A DNA stretch of 37,053 bases. Source: an uncultured Bacteroidales bacterium (lineage in GTDB: Bacteria; Bacteroidota; Bacteroidia; Bacteroidales; Bacteroidaceae). The stretch is from assembly GCA_902802265.1 (NCBI GenBank), contig CADCLN010000032.1:18400-55452 (forward strand), in the 5' to 3' direction. The position numbers were made by a program, and so were the translations under genes. Within the stretch, counting starts at the first letter, position 1. The number at the start of each line of letters is the position of its first letter. Under the pieces are notes generated by a model, which saw only the letters and a list, made by a program, of their open reading frames with translations, made no database searches and was not told the DNA's origin. Shown one piece after another: positions 32,191 to 37,053 of the stretch.

Positions 32191-33351
32191 ATGGGACTTA
32201 AGAAAATTCTTGACAACTTGAAGCCTACCTTCTCGGAAGGAGGTAAGCTAAGCGCATTCGGCTCTTTCTATGACGCAATGGAGACCTTCTTCTATGTGCC
32301 AAACGAGACAGCCAAAGCTAAGGGCGCACAAATACATGACGCAATTGACTCGAAGCGTTCCATCTTCTTCGTTATCATTGCGATGATTCCTGCCATTCTC
32401 TTCGGAATGTACAATATCGGCTATCAGCACAGTCTGGCCGTGGGTTGCACGGAAGAGTGCTGCTGGTTCAACCAATTCCTTTATGGACTGGGCGTCATGC
32501 TGCCCAAGATTGTAGTCAGCTACGCCGTGGGTCTGGGCATTGAAATTGCCATCGCTCAGTGGAAAAAGGAAGAAGTACACGAAGGCTTCTTCGTTACTGG
32601 TATGCTGATTCCGATGATTGTTCCCGTCAACTGTCCGCTCTGGATTCTTGCCATCGCCACAGCCTTCGCTGTTATCTTTGCCAAGGAAGTGTTCGGCGGT
32701 ACGGGCATGAACATCTTCAACCCAGCACTGATTACTCGCGCATTCCTGTTCTTCGCTTATCCGTCAATGATGTCGGGCGACAAGGTATGGGTGAATGCCG
32801 ACTACATGGACTGCATTAACGGCACTATTGACGGTTACTCCTGCGCTACCCCACTCGGTCAGCTCGGTGCTGGCGAACCTGTAACTTACAGCGCGATGGA
32901 CACCATCATCGGTACAATCCCAGGCTCTATTGGCGAGACCAGTGTCATTGCCATTCTGATTGGTGCAGTCATCTTGGTATGGGCAGGCATTGCCAGCTGG
33001 AAGATTATTCTTTCCTGCTTTGCCGGCGGTGCACTGATGGCCTACCTGTTGCCTTACGGCGATGCTGAGGCACTGAACTTCCAGTGGTGGGAGCAGCTCA
33101 CCGTCGGTGGATTCTGCTTCGGTGCCGTGTTCATGGCTACAGACCCTGTGACAAGCCCACGTACAGAGGGCGGCAAATGGATTTTCGGATTCCTCATCGG
33201 TGCGATGGCCATCATCATCCGCGTACTGAATCCAGGCTATCCCGAAGGCATGATGCTCGCCATCCTGCTGATGAACGTGTTTGCACCACTGTTCGACTAT
33301 TTCTTTGTTCAGTCAAATATCAACATGCGCGCCAAGCGTGCAGCTAAATAA
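32191..33351 (+). CDS. nqrB: Na+-NQR subunit B
   Basis: This membrane subunit carries a covalently bound FMN and part of the Na+ path. It is 386 residues with about ten hydrophobic segments and the conserved GGTGMNIFNPALITRAFLFF at 169-188. The covalent FMN is normally linked to Thr of an S-G-A-T motif. Here the matching place reads GYSCATPLG (Thr220), so Gly is replaced by Cys. The Thr itself is kept. It lies 9 bases after nqrA. Confidence 0.96.
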   Translation: MGLKKILDNLKPTFSEGGKLSAFGSFYDAMETFFYVPNETAKAKGAQIHDAIDSKRSIFFVIIAMIPAILFGMYNIGYQHSLAVGCTEECCWFNQFLYGLGVMLPKIVVSYAVGLGIEIAIAQWKKEEVHEGFFVTGMLIPMIVPVNCPLWILAIATAFAVIFAKEVFGGTGMNIFNPALITRAFLFFAYPSMMSGDKVWVNADYMDCINGTIDGYSCATPLGQLGAGEPVTYSAMDTIIGTIPGSIGETSVIAILIGAVILVWAGIASWKIILSCFAGGALMAYLLPYGDAEALNFQWWEQLTVGGFCFGAVFMATDPVTSPRTEGGKWIFGFLIGAMAIIIRVLNPGYPEGMMLAILLMNVFAPLFDYFFVQSNINMRAKRAAK

Positions 33352-33353
33352 AT

Positions 33354-33360
33354 AAGGAGG
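33354..33360 (+). promoter_or_regulatory. Strong Shine-Dalgarno for nqrC
   Basis: AAGGAGG lies 10 bases before ATG 33371, inside the 11-mer AATAAGGAGGA shared with two other junctions. Confidence 0.7.
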
Positions 33361-33370
33361 AAACAAGATT

Positions 33371-34000
33371 ATGGCAAAATTGAATACAAACAGCAACGCA
33401 TATACTATTATATATGCCAGCGTGCTCGTCATCATCGTAGCGTTCCTTCTGGCCTTCGTTGCATCGGCACTGAAGCCGACACAGGAAGCCAACGTTGCTC
33501 TTGACACAAAGAAGCAGATTCTTTCAGCCCTGAACATCCGCGACCTTGCCAATGCTGAGGCAGAAGCCAAATACAACGAGGTCATCACCGAAGGCGAACT
33601 CAGCAGCCCCGTGCTGAAAGCCAACATCGACGGCGAGGAGAAACTCATCGTCGCCGTGAAGGGCGCAGGCCTCTGGGGTCCGCTGTGGGGATGGGTTTCC
33701 ATCAACAAGGACGGTGAAACCGTGTATGGAACCTTCTTCAACCACGAATCGGAAACCGCCGGTCTGGGTGCCCGCATCAAGGAACAGTGGTTCCAGGACG
33801 GCTTCCAGGGCAAGAAAATTTTCCAAGACGGCCAGGTTGCCCTTGGCGTATATAAAGCAGGAAAAGCTCCGGCCACACTCTCCACAGACTACTACGTGGA
33901 TGCTGTGACAGGTGCCACCCTGACTTCAAATGGTGTTAACGACATGATTCAAAAGTGCCTCACTGACAATTTGAGCGCAATTGAAGCATTTAAAGAATAA
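33371..34000 (+). CDS. nqrC: Na+-NQR subunit C
   Basis: This periplasm-facing FMN flavoprotein subunit is 209 residues. One N-terminal membrane helix (about 12-34) is followed by a soluble FMN-binding domain. ETAGLGARI (128-136) and the covalent FMN motif TGATLTS with Thr183 are present. Subunit B is upstream and D follows at 14 bases. Confidence 0.97.
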   Translation: MAKLNTNSNAYTIIYASVLVIIVAFLLAFVASALKPTQEANVALDTKKQILSALNIRDLANAEAEAKYNEVITEGELSSPVLKANIDGEEKLIVAVKGAGLWGPLWGWVSINKDGETVYGTFFNHESETAGLGARIKEQWFQDGFQGKKIFQDGQVALGVYKAGKAPATLSTDYYVDAVTGATLTSNGVNDMIQKCLTDNLSAIEAFKE

Positions 34001-34005
34001 GGAGG
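33999..34005 (+). promoter_or_regulatory. Strong Shine-Dalgarno for nqrD
   Basis: AAGGAGG overlaps the nqrC stop (TAA 33998-34000), 9 bases before ATG 34015. Confidence 0.7.
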
Positions 34006-34014
34006 ACAAAGAAC

Positions 34015-34647
34015 ATGAGTTTATTTTCAAAAGAGAATGGCGAAATCTTCAAGGGTCCGCTTAACCTTAACAACCCTGTCGCCGTACAGGTGCTCGGCAT
34101 CTGTTCCGCACTCGCCGTCACATCACAGCTGAAGCCAGCCATCGTCATGGGACTCTCCGTTACCGTGATTACAGCTTTCAGCAACGTTATTATATCCCTG
34201 CTCCGCAAGACCATCCCGAACCGCATCCGCATCATCGTGCAGCTGGTGGTTGTGGCTGCACTCGTGACCATCGTGAGCAACATCCTGAAGGCATACGTCT
34301 ATGACGTCAGCGTACAGCTTTCAGTCTATGTGGGACTGATTATCACGAACTGTATCCTGATGGGCCGCCTGGAGGCATTCGCCATGCAGAACGGCCCGTG
34401 GGAGTCGTTCCTCGACGGCATCGGCAACGGTCTGGGCTATGCCTTCGTGCTCGTCGTCGTAGGTTTCTTCCGCGAATTCCTCGGCTTCGGCTCACTCTTT
34501 GGCATCCAGATTATCCCTGATAGCTGCTACGTAGAGAACGGCGGCTGCTACATCAACAACGGCATGATGACCATGCCCGCCATGGCACTCATCCTGGTGG
34601 CTTGCTTCATCTGGGTACACCGTGCAGTAAATAAAGAAGAACTATAA
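34015..34647 (+). CDS. nqrD: Na+-NQR subunit D
   Basis: This integral membrane subunit of 210 residues has six predicted helices. GPLNLNNPVAVQVLGICSAL near 12-31 and TNCILMGRLEAFAMQNGPW near 102-120 are conserved. NqrD and NqrE are homologous and pseudo-symmetric, and in known structures their conserved Cys bind an Fe-S cluster at the membrane centre. Cys28 and Cys104 (in NCILMG) fit that role. Confidence 0.97.
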   Translation: MSLFSKENGEIFKGPLNLNNPVAVQVLGICSALAVTSQLKPAIVMGLSVTVITAFSNVIISLLRKTIPNRIRIIVQLVVVAALVTIVSNILKAYVYDVSVQLSVYVGLIITNCILMGRLEAFAMQNGPWESFLDGIGNGLGYAFVLVVVGFFREFLGFGSLFGIQIIPDSCYVENGGCYINNGMMTMPAMALILVACFIWVHRAVNKEEL

Positions 34648-34671
34648 ACCCAATAAGAATTTGACAAAACT

Positions 34672-35301
34672 ATGGAACATTTCATTAGCTTATTTGTTCG
34701 CTCCATCTTTGTGGACAACATGATTTTCGCTTTCTTCTTGGGTATGTGCTCTTATCTTGCAGTATCCAAGACAGTAAAGACCAGCTTCGGACTGGGCATC
34801 GCCGTAACCTTCGTGCTGCTCATCACCGTCCCTGTTGACTATTTGCTTCAGACAAAAGTCCTGGCCAACGGCGCACTGGCCGAAGGCGTTGACCTCTCGT
34901 TCCTGGCATTTATCCTCTTCATCGCAGTCATCGCAGCCATGGTGCAGCTCGTGGAAATGATTGTGGAGCGTTTCTCTCCCGCCCTCTACGCCGCACTGGG
35001 TATCTTCCTGCCGCTGATTGCCGTGAACTGTGCCATCATGGGTGCCAGCCTCTTCATGCAGCAGCGCATCCTGCTCGACCCCGAGACCTCTACACAGGCC
35101 ATCAGCGGTGTGGGCGACTGCGTTGCCTACGCTCTGGGCAGCGGCATCGGCTGGACACTCGCTATCGTGGGTCTTGCTGCCATACGTGAAAAGATGGCGT
35201 ACTCTGACGTGCCAAAGCCACTGCAGGGACTCGGCATCACTTTCATCACCGTAGGTCTCATGGCCATGGCATTCATGTGTTTCTCTGGTCTTAAACTCTA
35301 A
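34672..35301 (+). CDS. nqrE: Na+-NQR subunit E
   Basis: This membrane subunit of 209 residues is homologous to Nqr[21 protein letters not shown] begins it, and [20 protein letters not shown] and [15 protein letters not shown] follow. The Cys in GMCSYLA and in NCAIMG fit the intramembrane Fe-S site shared with NqrD. No Shine-Dalgarno is visible, in contrast to nqrC and nqrD. Confidence 0.97.
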   Translation: MEHFISLFVRSIFVDNMIFAFFLGMCSYLAVSKTVKTSFGLGIAVTFVLLITVPVDYLLQTKVLANGALAEGVDLSFLAFILFIAVIAAMVQLVEMIVERFSPALYAALGIFLPLIAVNCAIMGASLFMQQRILLDPETSTQAISGVGDCVAYALGSGIGWTLAIVGLAAIREKMAYSDVPKPLQGLGITFITVGLMAMAFMCFSGLKL

Positions 35302-35324
35302 TAAAAAGAAAGGACATAGCAAAT

Positions 35325-36599
35325 ATGGATATGACATTTATATTATACAGTATCGGAGTGTTCTTGGTAATCGTGCTCGTCTTGGTTATCATCCTCCTCG
35401 TTGCTAAAAAGTACCTTTCTCCCAGCGGACAGGTCACTATCACCATCAATGGCAAAGACAAGCTCACTGTGGACCAGGGCAGCAGCCTGCTCTCCACACT
35501 GGCAGCCAACGACGTTTACCTTCCTTCAGCCTGCGGTGGCAAGGGCTCTTGCGGCCAGTGCAAATGCCAGGTAATAGAAGGCGGTGGCGAGATTCTGGAT
35601 TCAGAGAAAGGACACTTCACCCGTAAACAAATTAAGTCAGGCTTCCGTCTGGGTTGCCAGTGCAAAGTCAAGGGCGACCTCGCCATCAAGGTGGACGACT
35701 CTGTAATGGGCGTAAAGGAATGGGAATGCGAAGTTATCGGCAACCGCAACGTTGCCACCTTCATCAAGGAGTACAAAGTGGCTCTGCCTCCAGGCGAACA
35801 CATGGACTTCGAACCTGGCAGCTACGCTCAGATCAAGATTCCAACCTTCCAAATCGACTACGACAAAGACTTCGACAAGAGCCTCATCGGCGACACTTAC
35901 CTGCCGGCATGGGAAAAGTTCGGACTGTTCAACCTCAAGTGCGTCAACGACACACCGACCATCCGTGCCTACTCCATGGCAAACTATCCCGACGAAGGTG
36001 ACATCATCACCCTCAACGTGCGTATTGCCACCCCTCCATTCAAACCGAAGGAGCAAGGCGGCGGCTTTATGGACGTGAACCCAGGTATCGCCTCCAGCTA
36101 CATCTTCTCTCTGAAGCCAGGCGACAAGGTCATCATGTCGGGTCCTTACGGAGAATTCCGCCCGCAGTACGGCACCGGCCGTGAAATGATTTGGGTCGGC
36201 GGTGGTGCCGGTATGGCTCCGCTCCGTGCACAAATCATGCACATGCTGAAGACACTCAACACCCGCGACCGCGAAATGCACTACTTCTACGGTGCACGTG
36301 CCCTGGAAGAAATCCCATTCCTCGACGACTTCCTCCAGCTGGACAAGGAGTTCGACAACTTCCACTTCCACTTGGCACTCGACCGTCCAGACCCAAAGGC
36401 CGACGAAGCAGGCATCAAGTACACTCCAGGCTTCGTAGCCCCAGTGATGGGCGACACCTACCTGAAGCAGCATGAAAATCCCGAAGACGTTGAGTACTAC
36501 CTCTGCGGTCCTCCAATGATGGCCAAGACCGTGCTCGACCTGCTCCACTCCCTCGGTGTGGAAGACGACATGATTCGCTTCGACAACTTCGGTGGATAA
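35325..36599 (+). CDS. nqrF: Na+-NQR subunit F (NADH dehydrogenase module)
   Basis: This is the NADH-oxidising subunit with FAD and a 2Fe-2S cluster. It is 424 residues. One N-terminal helix (about 5-28) is followed by a ferredoxin domain with Cys70, Cys76, Cys79 and Cys111 (SACGGKGSCGQC and LGCQC). The FAD-binding part contains RAYSMANYPDEG, and the NADH part has IWVGGGAGMAPLRAQ and YYLCGPPMM. The C-terminus EDDMIRFDNFGG is the NqrF ending. It is last in the operon and followed by hairpins. Confidence 0.98.
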   Translation: MDMTFILYSIGVFLVIVLVLVIILLVAKKYLSPSGQVTITINGKDKLTVDQGSSLLSTLAANDVYLPSACGGKGSCGQCKCQVIEGGGEILDSEKGHFTRKQIKSGFRLGCQCKVKGDLAIKVDDSVMGVKEWECEVIGNRNVATFIKEYKVALPPGEHMDFEPGSYAQIKIPTFQIDYDKDFDKSLIGDTYLPAWEKFGLFNLKCVNDTPTIRAYSMANYPDEGDIITLNVRIATPPFKPKEQGGGFMDVNPGIASSYIFSLKPGDKVIMSGPYGEFRPQYGTGREMIWVGGGAGMAPLRAQIMHMLKTLNTRDREMHYFYGARALEEIPFLDDFLQLDKEFDNFHFHLALDRPDPKADEAGIKYTPGFVAPVMGDTYLKQHENPEDVEYYLCGPPMMAKTVLDLLHSLGVEDDMIRFDNFGG

Positions 36600-36621
36600 T
36601 CCGCCGCACAATACTCTAATC

Positions 36622-36664
36622 AAGTAGGAGGTAAACCCTAATCACAGGTGTTTACCTCCTACTT
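36622..36664 (+). terminator. Terminator of the nqr operon
   Basis: AAGTAGGAGGTAAAC (36622-36636) pairs perfectly over 15 bp with GTTTACCTCCTACTT (36650-36664), followed by TTG. It is symmetric and could also stop transcription from the right. Confidence 0.8.
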
Positions 36665-36676
36665 TTGTGTTTACCT

Positions 36677-36711
36677 GCCCAATTGACCATGTAAACCAGT
36701 TGGGCTTTCTC
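36677..36711. terminator. Second hairpin after nqrF
   Basis: GCCCAATTG (36677-36685) and CAGTTGGGC (36697-36705) form a 9-bp stem with one G-U pair, followed by TTTCTC. Confidence 0.55.
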
Positions 36712-36752
36712 GGATAAAGTGGGATAAATTATGTCTCGTCCATGTTCATTAA

Positions 36753-36983
36753 TCACCTCTCCGAATTGTCCAGCAATTTGTCTAATTGACTTTGTAATTC
36801 GTCTCGATTAGGCAGGTATAGTTGATAACGCGCTGCAAATAGTTGGTTGTCTATACCTTGTAGAGCATATTCCATCAAGAGTTCATCCTTTCTTGCCCCC
36901 AAAACAATACCTATAGGTGGATTGTCGTCTGGTTGACAAATCTCATTCTTAAAATAATTAGGGTCTGCTGAATTATTATTTCG
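36753..36983 (-). pseudogene. C-terminal fragment of a YhcG/DUF1016-type PDDEXK nuclease
   Basis: On the minus strand an open frame of 76 codons ends at TGA 36755-36753. NYFKNEICQPDDNPPIGIVL, then GARKDELLMEYALQGIDNQL and FAARYQLYLPNRDELQSQLD match the C-terminal part of the YhcG/DUF1016 nuclease family, just after its catalytic region. In the intact family the text before NYFKNE continues as a GQ-x-NMYL-like strand. Here it is replaced by unrelated sequence and an in-frame TGA (36986-36984), so the rest of the gene is missing or frameshifted. The composition is AT-rich compared with the nqr genes. It is either a decayed gene or a frameshift error near the window edge. Confidence 0.6.
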
Positions 36984-37053
36984 TCACAGGCAGAGGGTAG
37001 CAGACGTAGCCCCTCATAGTGACGATAGCGATGATAATCCGCCAAAGTTCGGT

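Overview
The window looks like a piece of a Bacteroidales chromosome, most likely Prevotellaceae. The grounds are: type III glutamine synthetase, a Bacteroides-type serine palmitoyltransferase, a complete Na+-translocating NADH:quinone reductase operon, the GGGtGRT / Fe-S-scaffold gene pair, an eukaryote-like carbamoyl-phosphate synthetase, and recurrent TAnnTTTG promoter boxes of the Bacteroidetes sigma-ABfr type (for example 803-810 on the minus strand, 948-955, 14147-14154, 17819-17826, 23889-23896, 30767-30774). Most starts lack a Shine-Dalgarno sequence. No rRNA, tRNA, CRISPR array or transposase was seen.

Layout. 1-753 (minus) is dapF, cut by the window edge. 1011-11434 (plus) is a nitrogen and glutamine block: PII protein, ammonium channel AmtB, an outer-membrane TorF-like barrel, CTP synthase, a long PurF-type amidotransferase, asparagine synthetase B, and one reading frame that joins CarA to only the first half of CarB. 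11528-13985 (minus) holds an Ala-rich lipoprotein, the GGGtGRT protein and an IscU/NifU-like scaffold. 14230-15018 is a DUF3298-type lipoprotein. 15037-17226 (minus) is glutamine synthetase III. 17227-17870 is a gene-free stretch with phased dyad repeats. 17871-22687 (plus) holds a carboxymuconolactone-decarboxylase-like protein, GlmS, TrmD and an agmatine-deiminase-family enzyme. 22714-23763 (minus) and 23938-25122 (plus) are a lipid kinase and serine palmitoyltransferase, divergently arranged. 25246-30310 (plus) holds an amidase, an MCE/MlaD protein, DnaA, an SGNH hydrolase and a DUF4199-like membrane protein. 30311-30837 is a repeat island. 30838-36599 is nqrABCDEF, followed by two hairpins and a broken YhcG/DUF1016 nuclease C-terminus at the right edge.

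How it fits together. Ammonium import (AmtB, PII, possibly the outer-membrane barrel) and glutamine synthesis (GSIII) sit within about 20 kb of five glutamine-consuming amidotransferases (PyrG, PurF-like, AsnB, CarA, GlmS), so the left half reads as a glutamine supply-and-use region.

Most notable observations. (1) A short dispersed element built around CCCCCTCTA-ACTCCCCCTCTAGGGGG occurs in the dapF reading frame, at the purF stop, between asnB and carA, and at the carA/carB junction. In dapF and carAB it is translated in the same frame (SNSPSRGR). (2) At the carA/carB junction this element has fused the two genes, while CarB stops exactly at the boundary between its two homologous halves. This gives a candidate single-chain half-size carbamoyl-phosphate synthetase. 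(3) There are two unusual intergenic repeat arrays, at 17487-17568 and 30311-30652. (4) An identical stop-plus-Shine-Dalgarno 11-mer recurs at three operon junctions. (5) There is a left-to-right change of GC skew.
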